The position numbers and the translations under genes were made by a program. Under the pieces are notes generated by a model. It saw nothing but the letters and a program-made list of their open reading frames with translations. It did not search any database and was not told where the DNA came from. Shown one piece after another: positions 35,736-44,812 of a stretch of DNA of 64,000 bases. The DNA is from CAMDPA01 sp965223035 (GTDB taxonomy: Bacteria; Pseudomonadota; Alphaproteobacteria; Rhizobiales; Hyphomicrobiaceae): the NCBI GenBank assembly GCA_965223035.1, contig OZ244980.1:4774001-4838000 (forward strand), given 5' to 3'. Each line of letters opens with the position of its first letter. Positions within the stretch are counted from its first letter, which is position 1.

Positions 35736-36050
35736 TTACACGTCGACTTCAATGAACACGGTGCCGTCATCTAGCGACACCGGGTAGACCTTCTGAGGGA
35801 TCATGCAAGGCGGGGCCGTGACCTCGCCAGTTTTGATGTTGAACCGGCCAGCGTGAAAATCGCACTCGATCTCGTCGCCTTCGACATAGCCCTCCGACAG
35901 TGAGCCAGGCCCGTGGCTGCACGCATCATCCATGACATAGAAGTTGCCTTCCAGATTGAACACGGCCAGCGTTAGGTCGTCGGTTTCCACCTTCAGCGCG
36001 GTGCCCGGGTCCACCTCCTCGACCTTACACAGCGCAATGCGTCGGGACAT
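35736..36050 (-). CDS. Rieske-type ferredoxin
   Basis: A 104-residue soluble 2Fe-2S protein starting MSRRIALCKVEEV. Ligands are CSHGPGSL and CDFHAGRF, as in biphenyl- and naphthalene-dioxygenase ferredoxins, which carry electrons from a reductase to a Rieske oxygenase. It lies divergent to the Rieske oxygenase at 36354, its probable partner. No reductase gene is present nearby. Confidence 0.88.
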   Translation of the reverse strand: MSRRIALCKVEEVDPGTALKVETDDLTLAVFNLEGNFYVMDDACSHGPGSLSEGYVEGDEIECDFHAGRFNIKTGEVTAPPCMIPQKVYPVSLDDGTVFIEVDV

Positions 36051-36353
36051 CGATCAGGCTCCTCGTTGACGGGCGTGGCGGCAATGTGCGATGGTTCAAA
36101 TCATTGCGGAACGTTGTCCCGCATAGCAGAACGCATATTCTATGACAACACCATATGACAGACTTGCTTGGCAATGAGGTGAAGGGCTGAGGGTGCTTCG
36201 GGTGGGCCGGGGAGAGGTGTGGGGTGGCATTGGCGCCGCCGGGTCAGAGGCGCGATGCCGTCAATGCTGGCGCAAGACCGCAACACCAGCCCACCAACGT
36301 GATCGTGCCGACGTGATCGTGCCAGCCGGACACAACCAAGAGGAGACAGGCCT
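36051..36353. promoter_or_regulatory. Divergent promoter region of the ferredoxin and oxygenase genes
   Basis: 303 bp without a gene. It contains a direct repeat TATGACA at 36141-36147 and 36154-36160, which could be a regulator site. GAGGAG lies before ATG 36354. Confidence 0.45.
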
Positions 36354-37643
36354 ATGCTGAGAAAAGAGCAGAACGACCTCGTCACGCAGACCGGTCCGGG
36401 CACGCCCATGGGCCAGCTGTTTCGCTGTTACTGGCAACCGATCCTCAGTGCATCGGAATTGCCGGAGAATGACTGTCCGCCGGTGCGGGTGAAGATCCTG
36501 AGCGAGCGGTTGTTGGCGTTTCGCGACAGCGAAGGCCGGATCGGCTTGATCGACGAATTCTGCGCCCATCGCGGGGTCTCGCTTTGGTTCGGCCGCAACG
36601 AGGAGGGTGGCCTGCGCTGCCCCTATCATGGGTGGAAATTCGGCTATGACGGACAATGCCTGGAAGTCCCGTCCGAGCCGGTCGAAAGCGGCTATTGCCA
36701 AAAGATCAAGCTGACCTCGTATCCCTGCATCGAAAAGGGGGGCATTATCTGGACCTACATGGGTCCCCCGGATCTGCAGCCGCCGGAACCGGCCTGGGAG
36801 TTCATCGAGCTTGCAGAAAATCAACGGTACTCTGGCCGCCGGTTGTCGGAGTGCAACTGGTTGCAGGCGCTCGAAGGCGGCATCGATTCCAGCCACGTCT
36901 CGTTTCTGCATCGTGGCGACCTCAAGGCCGATCCGCTGTTCAAAGGTGCGGACCGGGCCAACGCCTACAACATGAAAGACCTGAAGCCGGTGTTCGAGGT
37001 CGTCGAGCAGCCCGGCGGGCTGTTCGTCGGCGCCCGCCGCAACGCAGAGAACGACCAATATTATTGGCGCATCACGCCTTGGGTGATGCCGGCCTTCACC
37101 ATGGTTCCGCCGCGTGCCGATCATCCGTTGCACGGCCATTTCTGGGTGCCGATCGACGACGAAACGTGTTGGGCCTGGAGCTATCTTTACCACCCGACCC
37201 GGCCGCTGCACGATTATGAATTGGAGGCTGCGAAGACCGGCAAGGGAACGTTCGTGAAAACCATTCCGGGCACGCTGCGACCGATCGCCAACAAGGATAA
37301 CGATTATCTGATCGATCGCGACGCGCAGAAGGCCGGTACGACCTATTCCGGAGTGGCCGGCATCGCCATGCAGGATCAGTCGCTGCAAGAAAGCATGGGG
37401 CCGATTGTCGACCGCGGCAAAGAAAACCTGGTGTCGACGGACAACGGTATCATCATGGCGCGGCACCGCTTGATGCGGGCGGCCAAGGCGCTGGCCGAAA
37501 AAGGGCAGTTGCCGCCCGGTCGGGACCCGGAGCATCAGCGCATCCGCTCGATCGCGGTGGTGCTGGCCAAGGACGCCGCCTACAAGGATGCGGCGGCCGA
37601 GCACTTCAAGGCGGCGCCAGGAAAGAAGCACGCGACCGTTTGA
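36354..37643 (+). CDS. Rieske non-heme iron oxygenase, phthalate 4,5-dioxygenase-like
   Basis: A 429-residue oxygenase subunit. Start MLRKEQNDLVTQTGPGTPMG and Rieske ligands CAHRGVSL and CPYHGWKFGYDG are typical of the phthalate dioxygenase group; the iron site begins NWLQALEGGIDSSHVSFLH with its histidines. Enzymes of this group hydroxylate phthalate-like or phenoxy aromatic acids and need a reductase. The divergent ferredoxin at 35736 may serve as electron donor, which is unusual because classical phthalate dioxygenase uses a fused ferredoxin-reductase. Substrate unknown. Confidence 0.85.
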   Translation: MLRKEQNDLVTQTGPGTPMGQLFRCYWQPILSASELPENDCPPVRVKILSERLLAFRDSEGRIGLIDEFCAHRGVSLWFGRNEEGGLRCPYHGWKFGYDGQCLEVPSEPVESGYCQKIKLTSYPCIEKGGIIWTYMGPPDLQPPEPAWEFIELAENQRYSGRRLSECNWLQALEGGIDSSHVSFLHRGDLKADPLFKGADRANAYNMKDLKPVFEVVEQPGGLFVGARRNAENDQYYWRITPWVMPAFTMVPPRADHPLHGHFWVPIDDETCWAWSYLYHPTRPLHDYELEAAKTGKGTFVKTIPGTLRPIANKDNDYLIDRDAQKAGTTYSGVAGIAMQDQSLQESMGPIVDRGKENLVSTDNGIIMARHRLMRAAKALAEKGQLPPGRDPEHQRIRSIAVVLAKDAAYKDAAAEHFKAAPGKKHATV

Positions 37644-37721
37644 AGCGTCAACCGCGCTTGACGAGGCATCCGCTTGCCGCGCGTGTTGAACTGATACCAG
37701 GTCCCCGTCGGGAGGTGCTGC

Positions 37722-38249
37722 ATGAGGCTGAGCGAGTCCGCGCGTGTGACCACCGCCCGCGAGGCCAGTTTCCGCGTGCAGTATGCCAACTCGTCACCGC
37801 GCGCGATCACCGTGATCGCGCTTGATGGGAACGCCGGCCGGGTGGTGGCCGAGCTCGCCCAAAAAAGCTGGAACAAGGCGGTTTTTCTCGATTCGCTGAG
37901 GTTTCCGGCCCCATCAAACGCTCCCGATGCCGGCAGCTCGCAGGACAAGCTCGATGCCTGGCTGGGCGCCGTTGCCGGACATGCCGACGACTTGGTGGCG
38001 GAGATTGAACGCGCCGACATCATTGTCGTGGTGGCCAGCCCCGACACCGATGCGCACGCCGCATCGATCATTGGTGCAGCGTGTCGGCAACGCCACAAGA
38101 GCATGATTGCGCTCATTCTCTCCGGCGCTGGTGTCAGCGACGAGGCGCTGTCGCGGACGCTGTTGGGGATGCGGCCGCTAGCCACCATGCTGGTGGTCGC
38201 CAATGGGCCGGAGTACGTGGAGGAGATGCTGACCGCGATGCGCGCATGA
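37722..38249 (+). CDS. Uncharacterised Rossmann-like protein
   Basis: A 175-residue protein I do not recognise. It has alternating strands and helices: ITVIALDGNAGRVVAELA, a middle helix, ADIIVVVASPDTDAHAASII, then SMIALILSGAG and ATMLVVANGPEYVEEML, which suggest a nucleotide-binding or receiver-like alpha/beta fold. GGGAGG lies 7 bases before ATG 37722. Its stop overlaps the ATG of the permease gene (ATGA), so the three genes 37722-40662 formed one operon. Confidence 0.6.
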   Translation: MRLSESARVTTAREASFRVQYANSSPRAITVIALDGNAGRVVAELAQKSWNKAVFLDSLRFPAPSNAPDAGSSQDKLDAWLGAVAGHADDLVAEIERADIIVVVASPDTDAHAASIIGAACRQRHKSMIALILSGAGVSDEALSRTLLGMRPLATMLVVANGPEYVEEMLTAMRA

Positions 38250-38492
38250 TGGCTTGGTGGGCGAGCTTGATCGCAAATTGGCGGACGCGGTGGCGCGGTC
38301 AGCGCGATCGACCAGCGCCCTCGCGCGCGCCCCCGACGGACCAGAAAGATCCGCCAGCGGCGCCGGCTTCGCCACCAAGCGGCAGGCCCGAACTGGCCGA
38401 CCATCAGCGACAATCTCCCCAGCTGGCGCTTTCCGTCATCTTTGGTCCGTCGTTCTGGATCTTCGCGGCGGCCGCCCTAGAGCATGATCACT

Positions 38493-39089
38493 TTAGATGG
38501 AAGCATAACCTGAGTTTGCGAAGTAGTTTGCGAGCTCGTCGCGGGTGAATTGGCTCAGCAAATCGCCGATCCGGTGCCAAAGGTCGTCGACTGTGCGTTC
38601 GCGCGCCTTGCGGATCAGATGCTTGAGCTTTGAAAAAACTTGCTCGATCGGATTGAGATCCGGCGAGTAAGGCGGCAGGAACAGGCGATGAGCACGTGCA
38701 TTCTTGATGGCGCGGCGGACGGCCTTGCCTTTGTGCGAGCCGAGATTGTCCATGATGACGATGTCGCCAGGTGATAGCGTCGGCACCAGGAACTGCTCGA
38801 CATAGGCCAGGAAACTGATGCCGTTGATCGGACCATCGAGCACGCAGGGTGCATCGATCCTGTCGATCCGCAGAGCAGCAAGGAATGTCAGTGTGCGCCA
38901 GCGTCCGTGAGGGACCTTGTCGATCAGGCGTTGGCCGCGCGGCGCCCAGCCTCTGAGCGGCGCCATGTTCGTTTTCGTCCAGGTCTCGTCAAGGAAAACC
39001 AGCCGGTGCGGGTCGATGTGCGCTTGATATTTGATCCAGCGTGCCCGTCGACGTGCGACGTCAGGCCGGTCTCGTTCGGCTGCGACCAC
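38493..39089 (-). CDS. IS630 transposase catalytic frame, copy 3
   Basis: As in the other copies but with arginine instead of glycine at position 160, eleven residues after the catalytic E149. The change may alter activity. Confidence 0.9.
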   Translation of the reverse strand: MVAAERDRPDVARRRARWIKYQAHIDPHRLVFLDETWTKTNMAPLRGWAPRGQRLIDKVPHGRWRTLTFLAALRIDRIDAPCVLDGPINGISFLAYVEQFLVPTLSPGDIVIMDNLGSHKGKAVRRAIKNARAHRLFLPPYSPDLNPIEQVFSKLKHLIRKARERTVDDLWHRIGDLLSQFTRDELANYFANSGYASI

Positions 39090-39435
39090 GGTTTTTTTTA
39101 TGGCTCAAGCCTTCGCGATGGACGAAATTCCAGACCGCACCATAGCTCACGATGATGCCGCGTTCGGCAAGTTCAGATTGCAGGCCACGCAGAGAAACAT
39201 CTGTCTCAGCGTTGATGCGATCGAGCAACCAATCGCGTTCAGCTGCCAGCGCGAATGGACGGTGCCCGCCCATCCGCCGCGCAGAAACGCTGCCCGTCGC
39301 ACGGAAGCGTTGCGACCACTTGACAACCGCTGAAACGCTGACACCGAAGCGATCGGCCACGGCGCGGCAGCTCAACCCTGAATTCAAGGCATCAATCACA
39401 CGTTCGCGCAGATCATCGGAATAAGGTCGTGCCAT
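39061..39435 (-). CDS. IS630 transposase DNA-binding frame, copy 3
   Basis: Identical by eye to the other copies, A8 run included (T run on the plus strand, 39092-39099). Confidence 0.85.
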   Translation of the reverse strand: MARPYSDDLRERVIDALNSGLSCRAVADRFGVSVSAVVKWSQRFRATGSVSARRMGGHRPFALAAERDWLLDRINAETDVSLRGLQSELAERGIIVSYGAVWNFVHREGLSHKKNRGRSRTRPA

Positions 39436-39531
39436 GCATGCCGGCCTCCACCTCCGGCATGCAGTGTGAATCATATTCGCACGCCCTTGGGAATCCCCCG
39501 CGAAGATTCCAACAAGAATGATAATGCTCTA

Positions 39532-39679
39532 GAGCAACCTGCCTTTAATCGGGATCGGAACGATCCCGATTAAAGGCAGAAAGTTGCTCTACACTTTAAC
39601 AGCGATCATCTTTGCGCCTTAAATCGGAACCGGCGCAATTGGAACCGGCGTTGCGGTTCCGATTTAAGGCGCGATGATC
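39532..39679. repeat. Family A composite repeat, copy A7, inside the permease gene
   Basis: Bipartite as in A3: GAGCAACCTGCC to GTTGCTC, a short link, then GATCATCTTTGCGCC to GCGCGATGATC. TA on both sides (39530-39531, 39680-39681). Confidence 0.9.
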
Positions 39680-40156
39680 TAGTAGCGGTGGGCGCGAATT
39701 ATCGGTTGCTCGGCGCCTCGGCGCTCCGAGACGGACTGAAATCCGACGTATACCTCTTGCTTTTCCTGTTGCCCCGGTTTGTCGCCGCAATGTTGATCGC
39801 CGCGTTCGTCGCCGGGTTTCTGCCGCGTGATCGGGTGGCGCGCTATGTGAGCGATCGCGGCGGACTGCGCGCCCTGATGATCGGCACAGCCGCCGGCGCG
39901 CTCACGCCTGGTGGGCCGATGACTTCGTTTCCCCTGGTGCGCGCCGTGCGCGATGCCGGCACCGGTCGCAGCGTGCTGATCGGCTATGTCACGGCCTGGT
40001 CGACGCTGGGCTTTCAACGCGTGATCAATTGGGAATTGCCACTGCTCGGACCAGAGGTGGCGCTCATGCGCCTGGCCAGTTCATTGCCGCTACCGATCAT
40101 CGTCGGTGTGCTGTCCAGATGGTGGCCCGCGGATCGTTCGAAGGCGGAGGCGCGAG

Positions 40157-40662
40157 ATGGTCGATAGCAGCACGATCGTGATCTGGGCGATCGCGCTTGC
40201 GCTGGGCGTCATGGTCGTGCGGCAAGACTGCGATCAATTGCTGCCGGCCATTCGGTCCGGCCTCAAACAGCTGTGTTTCGTCGTTCCGAGGATCGCCGGG
40301 CCTTGCTGTTGGCGGGGGCCGTTGGCCGCATGCTGCCGACCCAGCTGATCGGCGCCACCATCGGCTTCGACAGCGGCTGGCGCGGGATCGTGATCGCGTG
40401 CCTAATCGGTGCACTGATGCCGTCCGGCCCGATGATCGCATTTCCGCTGGTCGTGGTGTTGCGCCACGCGGGCGCAGGGATTCCTCAGATCGTCAGTTTT
40501 GTTGCCGCATGGTCGGTGTTTTCCTGGCACCGCGTGTTCGCCTATGAGCTGGTACTGCTCGGCTGGCAGTTCCCCACCATCCGCCTGTTGTCATCGGCCA
40601 TCCTGCCGCTGTTAGCCTCGGCTGTCGCGATCGCGCTGTGCTGGTTCACAGGGATGCGCTAG
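40157..40662 (+). pseudogene. Second YraQ-like permease gene, frameshifted
   Basis: The frame from ATG 40157 gives VIWAIALALGVMVV and runs to ...FVVPRIAG near 40300, then falls out of phase; the family sequence continues from about 40302 in another frame (ALLLAGAVGRMLPTQLIG, then GALMPSGPMIAFPLV and AWSVFSWHRVFAYEL) to the TAG at 40660-40662. One missing base in the GGG run near 40299-40301 explains it. It is the C-terminal partner or paralogue of the interrupted gene, overlapping it by 11 bases. A sequencing error cannot be excluded. The stop TAG is formed at the edge of a family A remnant. Confidence 0.75.
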
Positions 40663-40682
40663 AGCAACTTTAAGAGCGATCC
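40662..40682. repeat. Family A remnant, copy A11
   Basis: GAGCAACTTTAAGAGCGATC directly after TA 40660-40661. It fuses the start of the first hairpin to the link and start of the second, an internal deletion of the composite form. Confidence 0.6.
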
Positions 40683-40851
40683 TCTCGGGCCGTCGCGATC
40701 GTCGACGACACCCTTTCAGCGACCACGACGATGACTTAAGCTATCAGGCGACGCGCCGTCCGGGGACCCGATCGCGTTGCGCTACGGGTCATCAGCGCAC
40801 AATCAAATGGGCCAGCCGGGTCCGCCGCCCGATGCCTTCAGGAGATCACCC

Positions 40852-41664
40852 ATGTTCAAACTCTACCACCACGGTTCTTCGGTCTGCGCTGCCAAGGTCC
40901 GGTTCGCGATGGCGGAAAAGGGGCTGGAATGGGAGGGCGTCTACATTGACATCTTGAAGGGCGACCAATTCGCGCCGGAGTATTTGGCGCTGAACCCAAA
41001 GGCCGTTGTGCCCACCCTGGTGCATGATGGCAAGGTGATCCGCGAATCGACCGTCATCTGCGAATACCTCGACCGGGTGGCTCCAGAAAGCTCGCTGCAT
41101 CCGGCCGATCCCCTGACCTACGCCGAGGCACGCTATTGGACGAAGGCCGTCGATGAGGATCTGCACCCGGCCTGCGGTGCGCTGACGTTCATGGCCTCAC
41201 ACCGGCACACCGTGGCCAAGCTTGGCAAGGACGGATTGGAGAAATTCCTCGGTGCAACGCCGGACCAATCGGTCACCTCGGATTGGAAGGCGCAAAAGCG
41301 TCGGCTGGTGGAGCAGGGCTTCAACGCGCCCGGCGCGGCGGAAACGGTCAAGCGCTACGACGCGTACCTGGCTAAGATGGAGAGCGCCCTTGACGGCAAG
41401 GCTTGGTTGTTGGGCGACGACTTCTCGATCGCCGACGTCTCCATGACGCCGTACGTCAATCGGCTGGCCGCAATGAGCATGTCGGGGATGTGGGAGAACG
41501 GTCGGATGCCGAACGTGGAACGCTGGTTTGAGGCCGTGCAGCAAAGGCCGGCGTTCAAGCCAAGCTTCGTCGACTGGGTGCCGGACAGCCTGCGCAATGA
41601 CCTGAAGGAGAACGGTGCCAAGAGCTGGCCCGAGGTCACCGCCCTGCTCGACATTGCCGCCTGA
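40852..41664 (+). CDS. Glutathione S-transferase family protein
   Basis: A 270-residue protein. The thioredoxin-like domain opens KLYHHGSSVCAAKVRFAMAE and has NPKAVVPTLVHDG with the cis-proline and RESTVICEYLD for glutathione binding; the helical domain ends with WLLGDDFSIADVSMTPYV, the N-capping box. Serine or cysteine in the SSVCAAK loop is the likely activating residue. AGGAG lies 6 bases before ATG 40852. Role could be detoxification or a step in aromatic breakdown. Confidence 0.88.
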   Translation: MFKLYHHGSSVCAAKVRFAMAEKGLEWEGVYIDILKGDQFAPEYLALNPKAVVPTLVHDGKVIRESTVICEYLDRVAPESSLHPADPLTYAEARYWTKAVDEDLHPACGALTFMASHRHTVAKLGKDGLEKFLGATPDQSVTSDWKAQKRRLVEQGFNAPGAAETVKRYDAYLAKMESALDGKAWLLGDDFSIADVSMTPYVNRLAAMSMSGMWENGRMPNVERWFEAVQQRPAFKPSFVDWVPDSLRNDLKENGAKSWPEVTALLDIAA

Positions 41665-41666
41665 TA

Positions 41667-41724
41667 GAGCAACCTGCCTTTAATCGGAACCGGCTTTGCG
41701 GTTCCGATTAAAGGCGCGAAGTTT
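41667..41724. repeat. Family A palindromic repeat, copy A8
   Basis: GAGCAACCTGCC to GCGCGAAGTTT between TA 41665-41666 and TA 41725-41726. It begins 2 bases after the TGA stop of the GST gene and may serve as its transcript-end hairpin. Confidence 0.85.
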
Positions 41725-41726
41725 TA

Positions 41727-41845
41727 GAGCGTTTCAGTGTGAGCTGGAACCATCCCGCTCCCCGGCCCGGCCAATCGACCGCACGCTTGTGGGCGTGGCT
41801 GGTTGGTGGAGCGGTCCGGCCAGGCCATGCCGCCAAAGGCGCAAA
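41727..41845 (+). repeat. Family B dispersed repeat, copy B8
   Basis: Shares TA 41725-41726 with A8: GAGCGTTTCAGTGTGAGC, then TGGAACCATCCCGCTCC, CACGCTTGTGGGCGTGGC, and a worn right end (GCCGCCAAAGGCGC). Confidence 0.8.
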
Positions 41846-41931
41846 CAAGCTACCCCAACGCGCACAGAAACCGGGTCGGTCGCGCGCCCAGCCCTGGTGC
41901 TCGGCGGGTTGGTTGCGCGCTCGCTACCCGC

Positions 41932-42876
41932 TCATGCGGTCCCGTGCACGGCGGATTTGGCCAGCATGATGTGAATGCCTTTTGAGCCATTGACGGTCTG
42001 CGTCACGCGCAGGTCGGCGGCCAGGCTGCACAAGGTGTAAGCGTCCTCACGCGAAATATTGGCCTTGTCCGTCACCAGACCGATCATATCGCGCAGCGCA
42101 CGGACCACGCACTGATCGAGATCCGGGTCCATCGCCATCGTCATGTAATGGGTCGGTGTCTCGCCGCGCGGCCCGGTTAGTTTGAGATCCTGGCGCAGAG
42201 TCAATCTGAAACGACCCTGCAGGGCGGTTTCGATCGCCGTGACGCAGACCTCACCGTCGCCTTGCACGCCGTGACCGTCGCCGCAGGAAAAGTTGGCACC
42301 GGCAACGAACACCGGCAGCAACAGCCGCGTGCCGGGGATCAGCTCCTTGTTGTCCAGGTTCCCACCCATCGCGCGTGGGATCAGCGACGTGATCCGTCCC
42401 CACGCCGGCGGCGGCGCGACGCCCATCACGCCGAAAAACGGCCTTAACGGCAAGTCCACGCCCCAGGGCAACTTGCCAAGCTGGCGCTCCAGATCGATCG
42501 GGATATTCAGGATCCGGGTTTGGTGGAAATCGTCCGGCAACGTGCCGGCCAACGGTCGGATGATGTTGTAGCCCCAATCCTGACGCAGCGTGACGTCGAG
42601 GATGTCCACCTCGAGCACATCGCCCGGCACGGCTTCGGCGACCGCCACCGGACCGGTCAGAATATGGCCGGCCGGCGGGCGGGGCAGCGCCGCGTGGACC
42701 TCGCGCAGCTCAGCCGGCACGATGAAGTCACCGCTGGGCACGACCTCGGGGGCGCCGCTGACGGTATCGATGGTCACCTCATCGCCGCTGTTGATGGTCA
42801 GGACCGGCGGCAGCGCCGCATCGAAGTAGCCCCAGTGACAGGTCTGAGCTCCCGCTTCGAGATGATGGTGCGCCAT
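41932..42876 (-). CDS. Acetamidase/formamidase family protein
   Basis: A 314-residue amidase starting MAHHHLEAGAQTCHWGYF. The family core is visible: GDEVTIDTVSGAP, HILTGPVAVAEAVPGDVLEV, ANFSCGDGHGVQGDGEVC and ETPTHYMTM. Members hydrolyse formamide or acetamide to ammonia and the acid. It is the third gene of a minus-strand run after a haloacid dehalogenase and a luciferase-like oxidoreductase, 19 bases from the latter. The frame is open to 43086 but only the ATG at 42876 matches the family start. Confidence 0.9.
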   Translation of the reverse strand: MAHHHLEAGAQTCHWGYFDAALPPVLTINSGDEVTIDTVSGAPEVVPSGDFIVPAELREVHAALPRPPAGHILTGPVAVAEAVPGDVLEVDILDVTLRQDWGYNIIRPLAGTLPDDFHQTRILNIPIDLERQLGKLPWGVDLPLRPFFGVMGVAPPPAWGRITSLIPRAMGGNLDNKELIPGTRLLLPVFVAGANFSCGDGHGVQGDGEVCVTAIETALQGRFRLTLRQDLKLTGPRGETPTHYMTMAMDPDLDQCVVRALRDMIGLVTDKANISREDAYTLCSLAADLRVTQTVNGSKGIHIMLAKSAVHGTA

Positions 42877-42895
42877 GCCTGGCCCCCTGTTCGGC

Positions 42896-43963
42896 TCACT
42901 GTTCGATGGATTTCGATGGATGCGCGTGGCACCCCTCGGCCTTCGCGGCGGTTGGCGCGGCCAGGCCGAACGCTTGCGCCAAAAGCCGATAGCTCTGCCG
43001 CCGCGCCGCTTCGTCATAGGTCCAGGTGACGACGGCCATCTCGCCGATGCCAAGCCTGCCGGCCAACGCGCGCATGCCGTCGGCAACCTCGTCCGGCGGG
43101 CCGATCAGGGCGCTGGCCCGCTGTTGCGCCAAGCGTGCCTTCTCAGCCTCGGAGTAGTCAAGTTGTGCGATGACGTCGGGCGGTTCCAGTGCGGCAAAGA
43201 TGCCCCGATCGCGCAGCAGGCGGGTATGGGCACGGGGACCGTAGTGATACTCGGCTTCCTCGCGCGTGTTCGCCGCCAGCGCCCACACGCAAATAGCGGC
43301 ACGCGGCTCGGGATGACGCGCGCTCGGCTTGTAGCTGGCCCGATAAAGCTCGATCGCCTCCTGCCCACCGCGCCCGTCGGTGAAAAACCAGGCGAAGGCA
43401 TAGGGTACACCGAAATGAGCGGCGACCTGCGCCCCATAGTCCGAACTTCCCAGAATCCAGACTTCAGGCGTGGTGTCACCATGTGGATAGGCGGCAATCC
43501 GGCCGAATGGATGGCCATCACGCAGCGGCGCGCCCGACACCCAGTCCAGAACATCGTGCACGTCGCTGGGAAACTGTGCGGGACGCTCGCTGGCCAGCGG
43601 ATGCAGCGCCAAAGCCGTCCGGCCGTCGGAGCCCGGCGCACGGCCCAAGCCCAGATCGATGCGGCCCGGCGCCAGGGCGTCCAGGACCCGGAATTGTTCG
43701 GCGACCTTCAACGGCGCATAGTGCGGTAGCATGACGCCAGCACTGCCAACGCGGATCGAGCCCGTGGTGGCGGCGATGGCGGCGACCAGGATTTCAGGCG
43801 CCGTTCCCACGATGGTGCCGTGATTGTGATGCTCCGAGACCCAGAACCGCCGATAGCCGAGTTCCTCGCACAGCTTGGCCAACGCCACGGTGTCCCTGAT
43901 CGACTGGCCGTGCGGCTGACCTTGCCGGGCAACGGATTGGTCGAGCACCGACAGTTCAATCAC
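42896..43963 (-). CDS. Luciferase-like (LLM class) flavin-dependent oxidoreductase
   Basis: A 355-residue monooxygenase-fold protein. VIELSVLDQSV opens the barrel, then RFWVSEHHNHGTIVGTAPEILVAAIAATT and RIRVGSAGVMLPHYAPLKVAEQFRVLDALAPGRIDLGLGRAPG are hallmarks of the single-component LLM group. GTG 43963 has GGAGG about 5 bases upstream; the GTG at 43969 overlaps that ribosome site. Substrate unknown. Confidence 0.88.
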   Translation of the reverse strand: MIELSVLDQSVARQGQPHGQSIRDTVALAKLCEELGYRRFWVSEHHNHGTIVGTAPEILVAAIAATTGSIRVGSAGVMLPHYAPLKVAEQFRVLDALAPGRIDLGLGRAPGSDGRTALALHPLASERPAQFPSDVHDVLDWVSGAPLRDGHPFGRIAAYPHGDTTPEVWILGSSDYGAQVAAHFGVPYAFAWFFTDGRGGQEAIELYRASYKPSARHPEPRAAICVWALAANTREEAEYHYGPRAHTRLLRDRGIFAALEPPDVIAQLDYSEAEKARLAQQRASALIGPPDEVADGMRALAGRLGIGEMAVVTWTYDEAARRQSYRLLAQAFGLAAPTAAKAEGCHAHPSKSIEQ

Positions 43964-43996
43964 GAGCACCTCCGTCGGACTTGCAATGATGGTCGC

Positions 43997-44719
43997 TCAC
44001 GGCGGGCAACCCAAGTGATCGGCGAGATCGGTCAAGCTCTCAGCGACCACATCCCAGGCACCGTCGGGCGCCAGGTCCGTGGTCTGACCCGGGCCGTGCT
44101 CGTTGGGCCGCAGCACGAAGCCGGTTGCCAATCCGGCCGCGGCAGCACCGTGCAGGTCGCGGTTATGGGCTGCCACCAACATCACCTCGTTCGGCGCGCA
44201 ATCCAGCAATTTGGCCGCGGTGAGATAGCTGGCGGCGTCCGGTTTGTAGGCCTGGGCCAGCTCCGCCGACAACACCACGTCCCAAGGGAGGCCGGCGCGT
44301 TTGGCCATCCGCGTCAGCAGTCCGATGTTGCCATTTGACAAAGTGCCAATGATGAAGCGCTGCTTCAACCGGTCAAGACCCGCAATCGCTTCGGGCCACG
44401 GGTCGAGACGTTCCCAAGCCCGATTGATGTGATCGATCTCAAGCTCGGAAAAGCCCTCAAGTCGATGTTGGTCCAGCACGCTAAGCAGGTTCTCCCGATG
44501 CAAAGCATCAAGGCGCGTCCACGGGCGGGCGCCTGAGCGCACCCGGTCCATGGCAGGATGGTATAGCGCCCGCCAATCATCGGCAAAGCGGGACCAGTCG
44601 ATGGTTAAGCCTCGTTCATCGCCGATCGCGGTTAGGTCGCGGGCGATGCTGCCCCGCCAATCGACGACGGTGCCGAACACATCGAACACCAGGGCTTTGA
44701 GGCGGCTTGGCTTGAACAC
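43997..44719 (-). CDS. HAD-family (S)-2-haloacid dehalogenase, type II
   Basis: A 240-residue hydrolase. The nucleophile lies in FDVFGTVVDW, motif II in TLSNGN, the lysine in YKPDAASYL and motif IV in VMLVAAHNRDLHGA. Type II dehalogenases remove chlorine or bromine from 2-haloacids by an ester intermediate. AAHN is typical of that group; many relatives act on other substrates. First gene of the run leading to the acetamidase. Confidence 0.85.
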   Translation of the reverse strand: MFKPSRLKALVFDVFGTVVDWRGSIARDLTAIGDERGLTIDWSRFADDWRALYHPAMDRVRSGARPWTRLDALHRENLLSVLDQHRLEGFSELEIDHINRAWERLDPWPEAIAGLDRLKQRFIIGTLSNGNIGLLTRMAKRAGLPWDVVLSAELAQAYKPDAASYLTAAKLLDCAPNEVMLVAAHNRDLHGAAAAGLATGFVLRPNEHGPGQTTDLAPDGAWDVVAESLTDLADHLGCPP

Positions 44720-44812
44720 GACGAGCGATCTCCGGCGGCGTTACGCGAGCGGTTTGGCCGGTCCGACGGCGGCTTCGTCGCCGCAAGCGACCCTGCCAGC
44801 ATGCACCCACTA

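Larger units (their letters stand above)
38480..39529 (-). mobile_element. IS630-type insertion sequence, copy 3 (1050 bp)
   Basis: Flanked by TA at 38478-38479 and 39530-39531, the latter shared with copy A7. Differs from copies 1 and 2 by at least one base (38608, G for C), changing transposase residue 160. Confidence 0.95.
38246..40167 (+). pseudogene. YraQ-like permease gene, interrupted by IS630 copy 3 and family A copy A7
   Basis: The first part (38246-38479) encodes an N-terminal tail and the start of a membrane helix (LALSVIFGPSFWIFAAAAL); the second (39682-40167) continues with membrane helices, including ALTPGGPMTSFPL, the signature of YraQ/DUF318 permeases. Removing everything between the TA at 38478-38479 and the TA at 39680-39681, keeping one TA, restores a single 239-residue frame with CTA GTA GCG GTG across the join. 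The family is thought to move metals or other small solutes. As it stands the gene is broken. Confidence 0.85.

Noticed and set aside
38081..38548. 155-residue frame running into IS copy 3
   Set aside because: Only the part from 38246 is real; it is the N-terminal piece of the interrupted permease.
24286..39529. The three IS copies as an assembly artefact
   Set aside because: Each copy has different unique flanks with its own TA junctions, and copy 3 differs by at least one base, so they are separate insertions.
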